From Primulina eburnea (Eukaryota; Streptophyta; Magnoliopsida; Lamiales; Gesneriaceae), in contig NC_133108.1 of assembly GCF_022965805.1 (NCBI RefSeq), forward strand, positions 24,829,545-24,893,544: a DNA stretch of 64,000 nucleotides, read 5' to 3'. Position numbers and translations under genes: made by a program. The notes beneath the pieces are model-generated. The model saw only the letters and a program-made list of their open reading frames with translations. It was not told the origin of the DNA and did no database searches. This document shows, piece after piece, positions 1-9,748 of this stretch (its first letter is position 1; each line of letters begins with the position of its first letter).

Positions 1-417
1 GGAGACAGAGTATTTTTGAAGATTTCTCCATTCAGAGGCGTTGTCAGATTTGGCAAGCGTGGGAAGTTGTCTCCTAGATACGTCGGTCTTTATGAGATCT
101 TAGAGAAGATTGGCGACCGAGCCTATCGACTTGCTCTTCCTCCTTCGTTATCCGGGATACATGATGTTTTTCATGTGTCAATGTTGCGTAGATATATGCC
201 GGATATTTCTCATGTCATTCAGCCTGACAAAGCGGAGCTTGATCAGACCTTGAGCTATGTTGAGCAACCAATACAAATTCTTGATCGGAAAGAAAAGAAG
301 CTCAGGACAAAGACTATTCCACTAGTGAATGTCCAATGGAGTCGACATGGCATAGAAGAAGCAACTTGGGAGACAGAAGCAGATATGCGACAGAAACATC
401 CCGAGTTATTTACATAA
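1..417 (+). CDS. Gypsy A: C-terminal end of Pol (integrase tail), partial
   Basis: The frame is open from base 1 and stops at 415-417, so this is the last ~138 codons of a Ty3/gypsy polyprotein entering from the left. The N-terminal part (GDRVFLKISPFRG, then SPRYVGPYEIL-like and GDRAYRLALPP) is the integrase C-terminal domain; the end (VQWSRHGIEEATWE...HPELF) resembles the chromodomain-like tail of plant chromoviruses. The tail would help direct integration to chromatin. It is about 90% identical by eye to the end of gypsy M (35359-35760, minus), so A and M are one family. No stop or frameshift is visible in this part. A polypurine tract and LTR follow directly. The Tekay/Del-like chromovirus assignment is inferred from motif memory; the gypsy call is firm. 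Confidence 0.88.
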   Translation, partial: GDRVFLKISPFRGVVRFGKRGKLSPRYVGLYEILEKIGDRAYRLALPPSLSGIHDVFHVSMLRRYMPDISHVIQPDKAELDQTLSYVEQPIQILDRKEKKLRTKTIPLVNVQWSRHGIEEATWETEADMRQKHPELFT

Positions 418-503
418 TGTAAGTAAATCTTCAGTTCTGATTATATTACTTGTCATGTATGTTTAATAGATTGCCTGTGATTTCGAGGGCGAAATCATTC
501 TTT

Positions 504-516
504 AGAGGGGGAGAAA
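504..516 (+). other. Gypsy A polypurine tract
   Basis: Purine run AGAGGGGGAGAAA ending exactly where the LTR begins with TGTAAGG. In the retroelement cycle it primes plus-strand DNA synthesis. The equivalent tract is missing from gypsy M. Confidence 0.85.
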
Positions 517-622
517 TGTAAGGTCCGAGATCTATTAGTATTCATTAATATGAGACTCGGAAGATATGAGAATGCATGATGTGTAAGGAGAGGAGAAAAG
601 ACATGAGAAATATGGTTTTGCA

Positions 623-769
623 AGACCGCACCCGCGCTTAGATTAAGAGTGCACCCGCGGTCATGCAATTGTGGATTTTTGTAAGAAAAGCCGAAGCCAC
701 ACCGCACCCGCGGTGCATGGGCAGAAAGTTGGCAAATTTTATTCGAAGCAAGACCGCACCCGCGGTCTT
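623..769 (+). repeat. ACCGC-ACCC-GCGGT palindrome array in A's LTR
   Basis: Four copies or near-copies of the 14-mer ACCGCACCCGCGGT (inverted repeat ACCGC/GCGGT around ACCC), roughly 100 bp inside the LTR start. The third copy is preceded by GCCGAAGCCAC, a flank also seen in elements H, S and M. The array is strongly GC-rich compared with its surroundings. Confidence 0.85.
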
Positions 770-1717
770 GTGTGTATTGTGAAAAATAAGACACTTGCCC
801 CTACCATGCAATAAGAGGTGATGTGTCTTCATTTCTTGCATTCAGAGTGCTGAGGGCCGAGAGAATCCAGGAAGAAATCTTCCATTTCCTTTGATTTTTG
901 ATTTGTGATGTTGAATGAAGTAGTAGTCTGATTTTCGATACGAGTTGAGATTCTTACTCCTTGCATCAAGAGCTATCCAAGGATGTAAGTATTGTTCATT
1001 TTTAACTTGTTTTGAAGTTAAGATGTTGAGAGAAATCAGATATGATGAGTATTAGATGTTCTTGTGATGGTTATGATGTTATAATCGGAATCGGATCGAA
1101 ATAACGGTATCGTATGCACTTGTTATTGAATTACAACATATATGTGATAAGTTTATGCAGCATATTGAAGTTATGAGATGTATATGCTTGTGTATGAGTT
1201 GGTGATATGGATAGACTGATATTCGACTTGTTGATATTATCGGCATCTCGAGACTACGCTGTTATGCCGTTAAACTGTATCAGAATCGATTACTGGATTG
1301 TATATGAATTGCTTCAAGTCATATAGGTGGATAGATGATATCTAGACATTGATATTGCAGATTTGTATTGGCCACTTTAAACTCGAGGCTTTGACGACGA
1401 CAGATTATTCCGCAAGAAAGGTATAATGCATGTTTTGTTTGGGGAGATACAACTCAAATGAGATCCCATTTGAGTTTCCCAATCAAAATCACATACTAGA
1501 TTTATTGTTTATCTTGTGATATGATTGTGATTTGTTTATAGACTGGTATTCAAATCTTTTGAGATGATTATGGTTTGTTTACAGATTGTAATTCATTGCA
1601 TTTAAGATAGGGAGTCTTGACAGAACAGTCAAACTTCTAGACGTTCGGTGATATCACAGCTTAGGGGAAGATCAGTCTCCTATTGTAGATGTGGATACAG
1701 ATCAGGCCGAAGTCTAG

Positions 1718-1772
1718 GAATAAGACGTACAGTCACCCCGATTGGGAGGGTAGGTGATAGATCGTCTTATTC
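1718..1772 (+). other. Conserved two-tier stem-loop in A's LTR
   Basis: Outer stem GAATAAGACG (1718-1727) pairs with CGTCTTATTC (1763-1772); inner stem GTCACC (1732-1737) pairs with GGTGAT (1753-1758, one G-U). The same arrangement occurs in M's LTRs (34127-34181, 42057-42111) and F (63652-63710) with different loop sequences. Function unknown. Confidence 0.7.
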
Positions 1773-1935
1773 ACACCGGGATCCCTAGAGTTATAGTCGA
1801 GTCGAGTCCAGACATGGTTTGATTCGCATTGCATGATTATATGGATGTCATTCATTATAGCATGTTTCATGTTTTAGATTGATTATATGCATGTATACAT
1901 GTTTATACTGGGATTTGTTCTCACCGGAGTTTCCG

Positions 1936-1969
1936 CTGTTGTTATGTCTGTATGTGTGCATAACAACAG
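1936..1969 (+). other. Conserved 11-bp hairpin near the LTR 3' end
   Basis: CTGTTGTTATG (1936-1946) is perfectly complementary to CATAACAACAG (1959-1969) around a 12-base loop. M's LTRs keep the stem using G-U pairs (33904-33937, 41834-41867); E's copy (58187-58220) pairs at 9 of 11 positions. Confidence 0.6.
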
Positions 1970-2277
1970 GTGGGGCAGGATCTGGGTCGAGACAGAGATA
2001 AGATCGTGATAGCGTGGTGACTTCGGGCGCAGCAGAAGACTAGTAGTTTTTACTGGCTTTTTACTACTTGTAGATAGTAGTTTGTTTTAAACACTAGTGG
2101 TACGAATGTATAATAGCAAGACTTGTATTTACATTTGATGAAATAAAGTAGAAGTATCTATTGTGCTTAGTTTTATTAACATTTGATGTAATGTTAAAAG
2201 CAAAAAAATTTGACCCACTTTTCATAATAAAGATCCATTTAATCCCAAAGAAATGAGTTAGAGCCTGGGTCCCCACA

Positions 2278-2711
2278 CAGAGAAGTCTTTTAATATTATT
2301 AAACAAAAATTAATTAATGCGCCTTTACTTGTTTTGCCTGATTTTTCTAATACTTTTGAAATTGAATGTGATGCTTCAGGTGTAGGTATTGGAGGTGTTT
2401 TGATGCAAGGAGGACGACCAGTGGCGTACTTTAGTGAGAAACTCAATGGAGCAGCACTGAACTATCCAACGTATGACAAGGAGTTGTACGCGCTTGTGAG
2501 GACTTTGGAGATGTGGCAACACTACTTGAGGCCTAAGGAGTTTGTGATCCATACCGATCATGAGTCTCTAAAGTACCTTAAGGGACAACAGAAACTGAAC
2601 AAGTGGCATGCTAAGTGGGTGGCATTCATAGGTACATTTCCTTACATAATCAAATACAAACAAGGTAAGGATAATGTAGTGGCTGACGGACTATCACGGA
2701 GGTACGTATTA
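2278..2711 (+). pseudogene. Gypsy H, part 1: end of RT and RNase H
   Basis: From about 2283 the frame reads as the RT-RNase H connection ([18 protein letters not shown]) and RNase H ([31 protein letters not shown], then [11 protein letters not shown]). These are the usual Ty3/gypsy RNase H motifs, with catalytic D in ECDAS, E in DKELYA and D in HTDHESL. The family differs from A, M, E and G (YFSEKLN rather than YASRQLK). It is cut on the left by A and on the right by copia C at 2712; the same frame resumes at 28188 after one copy of the duplicated TATTA. This is the oldest layer of the left nest apart from K. Confidence 0.85.
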
Positions 2712-3754
2712 TGAAAGGGGATCGGTTACGGTGACCGGAAGCGCAACGGAAGTTTAAAAATCGAATTTTTTTACAAGAAATTTCGGCCACCTACAAGATA
2801 TTGTGTAGAAAATACAAAAAACACCAAATAATGTCATACATAGGGTGTTTGAGAGATATACCTATCAATCACAAGGATTGATGTATGGCTCCAACTAAGG
2901 TTTAAACACCTTAGCTCTTCAATGGTAGAAACTATCTTCAAGCTTCCTTTGAGCACTCCTTTCTCAACTATTAAACCCACCACCAACTAGGTAGATCCCC
3001 TCTTAATTTGCATTAGAAAAGTAAGAGGATTTTTATTTGAGAAGTGTAGGCTTTCCTCAACAATTGAAGAATGAAAAATTGGAGAGGATGAATAGTATTT
3101 TCGGCCACTATTCATGCTAGGATATCCATACCCGAAGGTAAGCGGTGAATCCCCGACTACAATGCATCGACTCCTATATGTTTCGACAAAACACCCAACC
3201 TTGCCACCTGATGACCCCTTGAGAGTCGTAAAAAAGTCAAAGTGTAATTCTAGCACATAGAGTCTCAATGTTGTCCCGAGTCATAAGGACTAATGATGTA
3301 CAACCATAAACTAGGACGTTTCCACTCGATAAGTGAGAACCACTTGGAAAGTATTTTATGGAGGGTTGTTCAGTGCACTCTACAAGGAGCACTTATCTGC
3401 ATGTTTGGACATCACAATGTCCCCTACCAATGAAACATGGTACTCACATCGCAGATACTAGTCTCGAACTCTAGCGGCCTATATCCTTCTTAGCTGCGGC
3501 TAAAACGACTAGGAACTGTTTAGAATATACAGTATTCCAAATATGAGTTTCATGATACTCATCATATGAGCATCTCATATTCTTTCTACTATTTGTATAT
3601 TCAAGGTCTTTATCTATGCAACTAGCATGGGTATACAGATAAAGATTTGCCAAAACAGTAATTTCAAATATTATTGAAATAAAGATTGCTTATACATAGA
3701 GTTACATGGTGAACACTCGGCCAACACTTGGCTCGACGGGCACCTACTCTAACA
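2712..3754 (-). repeat. Copia C 3' LTR, internally deleted (1043 bp)
   Basis: Matches the two ends of the full 2144-bp LTR at 26039-28182 but jumps at about 3118 from the sequence near 26450 to that near 27550. Both break sites carry TAGGA, so the ~1.1-kb loss fits a microhomology deletion. The internal hairpin cluster of the full LTR is lost here. Confidence 0.88.
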
Positions 3755-3768
3755 ATCTCCCACTTGCA

Positions 3769-4669
3769 CTAGAGCCAACAACCCATATGCTTCAAGCCCA
3801 TTGATTCGCGATGCATCTCGAACAATGGTCCAGGTAAAAGCTTAGCTAGTGGATCAACAACATTATCTGCGGAGCTGACTATGTCAAAAGACACTTCTCC
3901 TCTTTCCACAATCTCTCCGAGGATGTGGTACTTTCTCAATACATGTTTGGACTTCTGATGAGACCTGGGCTCTTTTGCTTGAGCTATAGCTCCCGTTTTG
4001 TCACACAACACCGGGAGAGGAGCAACTCCATTAGGAATGACGTCCAACTCATAGACGAAATTCCTTATCCAAACAGCCTCCCTTGATGCATCTGATGCAG
4101 CAATGTATTCGGCCTCTGTGCTGGAATCCGCAGTATTGTCTTGCTTGGAACTCTTCCAAGAGACAGCAGCACCATTGAGCATGAATACAAACCCACTGGT
4201 TGACTTCGAGTCATCGATATCGCCTTGGAAGCTAGAGTCGGTATAGCCTTCCAATTTCAGTTCTCCACCCCATAGACCAAGAACAATTTATTGGCCCTTC
4301 TCAACTACTTGAGGATGTCTTTCACAGCTTTCCAGTGTGGAAGACCAGGGTTTGATTGATATCTACTCACTACACTTAGTGCAAAAGCCACGTCAGGACG
4401 TGTAGATATCATCCCATACATGATGCTACCAATCGCAGATGCATAAGGAATGCTTGTCATCACTGCTATCTCTGCATAAGTCTTGGGAGACATAGACTTG
4501 GATAGGGACACGCAATGACACATTGGTAGATGTCCTCTTTTGGACTCATCCATCGAGAACCGCTTCACGATGATATCAATGTATGTGGACTGGGTGAGAC
4601 CAAGCAATCTTCTTGATCTATCGCTATAGATCTGTATTCTCAATACAAAAGATGCTTCACCCAAGTCCT
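3769..4669 (-). pseudogene. Copia C RNase H and end of RT (broken)
   Basis: Reading the minus strand, 4669-4305 encodes the RT C-terminal region (LGLTQSTYIDIIVKRF, SMSPKT, STRPDVAFAL) and 4254-3769 encodes copia RNase H ([61 protein letters not shown]). Between them, near 4265-4275, a G run is one base short compared with B, causing a frameshift that D also has. The RT part is cut at 4669 by copia B and resumes at 21962. The stop is followed by the PPT-like sequence next to the LTR. Confidence 0.85.
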
Positions 4670-6737
4670 TGTTAGAGTAGGTGCCCGTCGAGCCAAGTGT
4701 TGGCCGAGTGTTCACAATGAAACTCTATGTATAAACGATCTTTATTTTAATAATATTTGAAATTATTATTTTGGCACTTCTTTATCTGTATACCCATGCT
4801 AGTTGAATAGATAAAGTCCTTGAATATACAAATAGTAGAAAGAATATGAGATGCTCATATGATGAGTATCATGAAACTCATATTTCGAATACTGTATATT
4901 CTAAACAGTTCCTAGTCGATTCACCCCCCGCTAAGAAGGATATAGGCCGCTCGAGTTAGAGACTAGTATCTGCGATGTGAGTACCATGTTTCATTGGTAA
5001 GTGACATTGTGATGTCCGAACATGCAGATAGGTGCTCCTTGTAAAATGCACTGAACAACCCTCCATAAAGGACTTTCCAAGTGGTTCTCACTTATCGAGT
5101 TGAAAAGTCCTAGTTTATGGTTGTACAACATTAGTCCTTATGACCCGGGACAACATTGAGACTCTATGTGCTAGAATTACACTTTGGCTTGTTTACCGAC
5201 TCTCATGGGGTCATCAGGTGGCAAGGTTGGGTGTTATGTCGAAACATATAGGATTCGATGCATTGTAGTCGGGGATTCACCGCTTACCTTCGGGTATGGA
5301 TATCCTATGTGTTCTCATGTGTATGTAGATTGAAATATCTGATCAGAGTATGGTGGTAATTATGAAAGGGGTTTCATAGATTACACCATCGATGCAACTA
5401 CGACATGACACATAGTATCGATTCATTGACAACTCTCGATAAACCAATGGTTGTCGAATCGGTCGGGATATATGAGTTGAAGGGACCGTACTGTACGCTA
5501 ACCATAATTGAATGGTTCTTGCAGGCACTATCATTTGATACCTAGGGAATCATGTAAGCAATGTTTCTAGGCGTTTAACATGGTTGGTTGGGTCGATCAG
5601 ACTTGAGTTCTGACGTTCTTGTTATCAATGGGTTGATAAGTAAGAATGGAGCAATTGGGGTATGATCATATAAGGACATGTTTAGTCCGAATCACTTGGA
5701 GATGTGAACCCGCGGCTAGTTGTATCAATGAAACATTGAGGACCACACAAGTGTTGGCTTTCTAGATCCCGTTGAGAAGTAAAAATAGTTCAATGTGTTG
5801 AACGGCTTATAAAGGAGTTTATAAGCGTATGAAAAAAATGGAAGTATGACTTCTATGAGAGAAATGTAAATTTTAATTTATGGAAATGTTCCTAGATTAA
5901 AAGTTGGCCAAATAAATAATGTATTTGAAAATTGTGATTTTCATAAACATTATTATGGACTAAATTAAATTAATTCAAGTGTTGAATTAATTAAACACTA
6001 GTGGACCTAGTAGAGTCCAAATAATCAAATTAATTCAAGTGTTGAATTAATTAAATCATATTGGGTCTTGTAGAGCCCAATATTAAAATAATTATTCAAC
6101 TAGTGACTTGAGTAAATTCAAGTAATGTTTAATTAGTCTCAAATATGTATGAGATAATTAAAAATAAGTCCATGGATTTTTAATTGTTAAAAATCAAATA
6201 AGACTTGCATGCATGGGAGGTGAAGAGTTGGGAGACAACTTTCTCAATATTCAAGACATGTGTCACACATGCCAACAACACCTTTTTACACTACCAAGGC
6301 TAGTCTCCCTTCCCCCCATTCAAGCTTGAAGTGGCCGAAACCTACACACATAATTCTCCAAGTTTTCTCTCAATTTTCTTCTTCAAGAGTTGAGGAAAGA
6401 AAACACTTCTCAAAGAAAAATGCTCTAATTTTTCTAGTGCAAAATTAGAGTGGATCTAGCTTGTTGGTGGTGGGCTTAATATTTGAGCAAGGCGGGCTCA
6501 CAGGGAAGCTTGTAGAAGGTCAACCTTTCAAGAGCCAAGTTGTTTACATCTTGGTTGGAGCCATCATCAACCTCAAGAGGTTGATAGGTAACGATTTCTT
6601 AACACACTATGTATGACAATTTTGTGTTTTTGTATATGCTACACCTAGTACTAGAGGTGGCCGAAATCTTTCATGTGTTTTTCGAAAATTTTGTTGCTTC
6701 CGTTGCATTTTCGGTCACCTAAAATCGATCCCTTTCA
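4670..6737 (+). repeat. Copia B 5' LTR (2068 bp)
   Basis: TGTTAGAGTAGG...ATCCCTTTCA. Its partner at 19916-21956 is 27 bp shorter, mainly through a ~30-bp deletion near 20428 relative to 5188-5215. Positions 5788-6083 hold a run of short hairpins. No gene is present; small open frames here are LTR sequence shared by all copies. Confidence 0.9.
5788..6083 (+). repeat. String of short hairpins in copia LTR
   Basis: Successive inverted repeats: GTTCAA-TGTG-TTGAAC (5788-5803), CTTATAAA-GGAG-TTTATAAG (5806-5825), GAAGT-ATG-ACTTC (5841-5853), two copies of TTAATTCAA-GTG-TTGAATTAA (about 5970-5990 and 6030-6050), TGGAC/GTCCA (6002-6019) and ATATTGGG/CCCAATAT (6058-6083). The same order is found, inverted, in C's 5' LTR and both D LTRs, where the first three units are duplicated in tandem. 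Confidence 0.7.
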
Positions 6738-6739
6738 AG

Positions 6740-6751
6740 TGGTATCAGAGC
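6740..6751 (+). other. Copia B primer-binding site (tRNA-iMet)
   Basis: TGGTATCAGAGC, two bases after the LTR end, complementary to the 3' end of plant initiator methionine tRNA. It primes minus-strand cDNA synthesis. Confidence 0.9.
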
Positions 6752-6862
6752 TAAGGTTACTAGTTTTTGTGTAGCATATATATAATATTATATTGAGGGC
6801 GATTTCTAACCGATTGAGATAAAAATTTGCAACAAATATCAAGGCTTTTGTGGGGATATTTA

Positions 6863-6930
6863 GGGCAGCATGTTGCTGCCCGTGTCGGGCAGCTGGAGGC
6901 TGCCCGTTTCGGGCAGCAAGGGCAGCCCGA
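6863..6930 (+). repeat. GGGCAGC/GCTGCCC hairpin array in copia leader
   Basis: Overlapping inverted repeats shortly after the primer-binding site: GGGCAGCA-TGT-TGCTGCCC (6863-6881), GCTGCCCG-TGT-CGGGCAGC (6875-6893) and GCTGCCCG-TTT-CGGGCAGC (6899-6917), then a further GGGCAGCCC. Neighbouring arms can pair in alternative ways. C (25853-25925) and D (55727-55815) carry arrays of the same unit with different spacing. It lies where retroelement RNAs often carry dimerisation or packaging signals; that role is inference. Confidence 0.75.
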
Positions 6931-7657
6931 ACACCCCCCTCCTTTAAAATAAAAATTTTTTTTGTTGCCGAAATCCGGCGACGGAGCTCGGGCGACGGCG
7001 ATGACGACTAGGGTTTCCATATGTGTTTTGGATTATCAAAGTGTCATGGGCCTTGAGTTGTTGGGCCATTGGATGGCTAACATATTTGTGAATTTTAAAT
7101 GGGCCAAAATGTTTTTGGTGAAAAATAAGTTTTTGGGCCCTTAAGTTTAAAATTACAAAAGTTGCAAATTTTTCTCATAAAATAAAAAATTGAAGTTGGA
7201 CTTTAATTATTTATAGTAAATTGTGATTTATAAGAAATTCGGTTATAAATAAATTAATTGGAAAGTAGACAAAGGTGTTTGTATACTTTGTTAATTTAGT
7301 TTATAATCGTGGCGGTTAGTGATTGGTTCAAGATATATAATATTGGATCAATTAATTATTGTGATAATTAATTGATGGTGTATGATATGTGATATTATGC
7401 ATGAAGGATGATCAAAAGCCCAAGCCCAATTTGTTAGGTGTATGCTAGGATATTTTGTGTTGAATGATTGTAATAATTATCAATTTATAAAGTGGGCTTG
7501 GTTTATGGCCTGTTCCCACCCCATGAGATGTATCCCTATTTGCCATGGATATTTATTTGTAAATATTAGTATAGTGGATGATCAAGATTGGAAGATAGTG
7601 GCCATGATGATTATGAAGATCGAAGACATGTAAATATCGGAAGCTAATGTAATAGTT
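6931..7657 (+). other. Copia B leader, left part (non-coding)
   Basis: AT-rich leader between the hairpin array and the G insertion, with no open frame carrying recognisable domains. The same sequence is present, inverted, in C (about 25150-25850) and D (about 54990-55720), which shows where G inserted. Confidence 0.75.
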
Positions 7658-8944
7658 GTATTTGTCACACCCTTACTCTATACTTAGCATAATTACCATA
7701 ATCAAAATAAGGTTTCAATGATATAACTATATTAGGAATCAAATCAAACAAGGGGCATCACTTTGACGGTTTGTAAAAATTTTGGCATGATGTCCCTATA
7801 TTTTGTATAAGCCCAAACCAAGCAACAACATTCATATATACATAGACACAAACTCAACTCAAGCAACAACATCAACCCATATATATATAATCGTATTCTT
7901 ACACACAAACATATTCTGTACCAACATACCCCTAGACATAAACATTGTAAAACTTGTTTCAAACCCTGACATTCAATTCATTATAATACATATGCGGAAG
8001 CTATACAATAAGAAGCCCGGTTCTTGTCGAGGTGAGGCACGTCACTAGCATCCATTGGCGAACCGGCATCCTACGCATCTTTACTACCTGATCCTGTAAT
8101 ACATGAGCTACGTGAGTTTATAAACTCAATAAGTTGGCACTTGTACGTATCAATATGCATCGAAGGGACATACATATCAAGTCGTGATCAACAAGAAATC
8201 TTAAAAACATGTCATACCGTAGCATATATTCAATGTTCATTTTTGTACTTGAGCCTCATTAGTTGACCTGTACTACCGTGCTTGCTTTATTATATAGCTA
8301 CTACTGTGTTGGACGTCAGGGAGCAACCTTTGGCAACCCCACGCCCCATGAACATATATTGGCCAATAGCTTCGGTGGACTTAAAACCACCCATGATGTC
8401 AACAAGCTCTATATCATGTAAATCAATCCTTTTCTTTTCATGTTCATGTTCTTGTTCATGACATAGAACCCATCATCAATATTCATGAGTTCCTTACATA
8501 TTTAATACATAACAATGGAATATGGTGCTATGTTTTCATCAATAAACATACTAACAATGTACATATATCAATAGACAATGAGATGCATTTGAAATTCATA
8601 ATATTACTCATGTATTACTTCAAGAACATGCCAACTTATAGTCCAAGCTTAAGAACACTGGTTTGAGACGGTGTTTCACGCTCCTATACTGTCAAATATA
8701 CCAATAATTCAGTCACTATTGTATAAACTAACTGAAAATCACTCCTATACATGTAGGATAACTAAAAAGGAAGAAAACTTACACCTCTATGATGTTCCAG
8801 TGATAGAGAACTAAGATCTATCTTCAAAATGTTGAAGGAAAGGAAGAGGGGAGCTTTGGGAGGAAGTTTTCTTGATTTATTTCGTGTTTTGCTGAAGAAG
8901 AAAGGAAGGAAGCTGATGGAAATGGTTTAGAAAGTCGATACTTA

Positions 8945-8954
8945 TCTTTTTATA
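8945..8954 (-). promoter_or_regulatory. TATA box of G's 3' LTR
   Basis: Minus strand TATAAAAAGA, four bases downstream of the triplicated array and within U3. The same box is at 14334-14343 in the 5' LTR. Confidence 0.6.
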
Positions 8955-8957
8955 CAC

Positions 8958-9143
8958 CAGGTTCGCTGGGGCGGACGCTGTTTACCGCTAGGGCGAGTAA
9001 ATCTCGGTCCTACACATTTTATTTCTGCACAGGTTCGCTAGGGCGGACACTTTTGACCGCTAGGGCGAGCAAGTTTCGGCCCTATACATTTTATTTCTGC
9101 ACAGGCTCGCTACGGCGGACATTTTTGACTGCTAGGGCGAGCC
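8958..9143 (-). repeat. Triplicated CGCCCTAGCG array in G's 3' LTR
   Basis: Three tandem units (first two offset ~80 bp), each with two copies of CGCCCTAGCG (CGC/GCG around CCTA; plus strand CGCTAGGGCG) separated by about 14 bases. Unit linkers share ACACATTTTATTTCTGCACAG. It ends directly upstream of the TATA box. Confidence 0.85.
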
Positions 9144-9734
9144 AGTTTCGGCTCTGCACACTGATTCATCAGAAATCGCTCCAGAAACGGCTCTTCCTTT
9201 CATAATCTGGAAAAGTTGTAAACTACAAAGTTGTAGCCCTATGTCTTGGCTTTAAGCTCTCCAAATTTCAAGTTATTTGGAAGTCTGAGTAAAAAGTTAT
9301 GCCCATTCTCCTAACATGTGTCAGTGAAAGAATGACAGTATACACGACACACTTCGGGGCGCTTTTGGCTTGTCTTCCACAATGATTTGGACAAAACTCA
9401 AAACTTGAAAGTTGTAGCATTATATCTTAGCTTTCTAAGGGTTAAGGCCTCACACAATTTGGATCAATATTCAAATCATTATGCTAAAACCCATACGAAC
9501 TACCATATTTACGTCTCATTTCCCACAACTTCCATTACACTATCATCACCTACACATCTTACTCTAACTATTTAGGCATATATTCATTCTCAATATACCA
9601 TGGACAATATAAAAGTCATGTTCAATCTCAATATTGATACCTCAATCACCACGTGAAATCTAACAAGCTAAATAACTACATAATAAACGACATAAACGCA
9701 TTATTATCATTTGTACGAGTAACCGGGCATTACA

Positions 9735-9748
9735 ATTCTCCCTTCCTT
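9735..9748 (-). other. Gypsy G polypurine tract
   Basis: Minus strand GAAGGAAGGGAGAA immediately before the 3' LTR's TGTAATGCCC. Confidence 0.85.

Larger units (their letters stand above)
517..2277 (+). repeat. Gypsy A 3' LTR (1761 bp)
   Basis: Begins TGTAAGGTCCGAG after the polypurine tract and ends GGGTCCCCACA, matching the termini of gypsy M's LTRs (41528-43338). It holds a GC-rich palindrome array (623-769), two conserved stem-loops (1718-1772 and 1936-1969) and no plausible gene. The bases after it, CAGAG (2278-2282), are the expected right copy of a 5-bp target duplication; the left copy is outside the window. The next base belongs to gypsy H, so A inserted into H. Confidence 0.88.
7663..9734 (-). 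repeat. Gypsy G 3' LTR (2072 bp)
   Basis: Reads TGTAATGCCCGG...GGGTGTGACA on the minus strand. It contains a threefold repeat (8958-9143) directly upstream of a TATA box (8945-8954). Small open frames at 7744-8048 occur identically in the other LTR and have no coding signature. Confidence 0.92.

Noticed and set aside
623..769. CRISPR-like array of 14-mers
   Set aside because: Plant nuclear context, units too short and palindromic, spacers irregular and shared between LTR copies, no cas genes.
5343..5534. 63-codon open frame on the minus strand, conserved at 20560, 27318, 50005 and 57227
   Set aside because: Its conservation follows from being inside every copia LTR; D's copies and C's copy vary in length at the 3' end and there is no independent coding signal.
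6740..6751. tRNA gene suggested by the initiator-Met-like sequence
   Set aside because: Only the 12-base complement of the tRNA 3' end is present, directly after an LTR; no cloverleaf can be built. The same holds for the other primer-binding sites.
7744..8048. Overlapping open frames of 72 and 81 codons, repeated at 13134-13438
   Set aside because: They lie in G's two LTRs, overlap each other on opposite strands and are identical only because LTR copies are identical.
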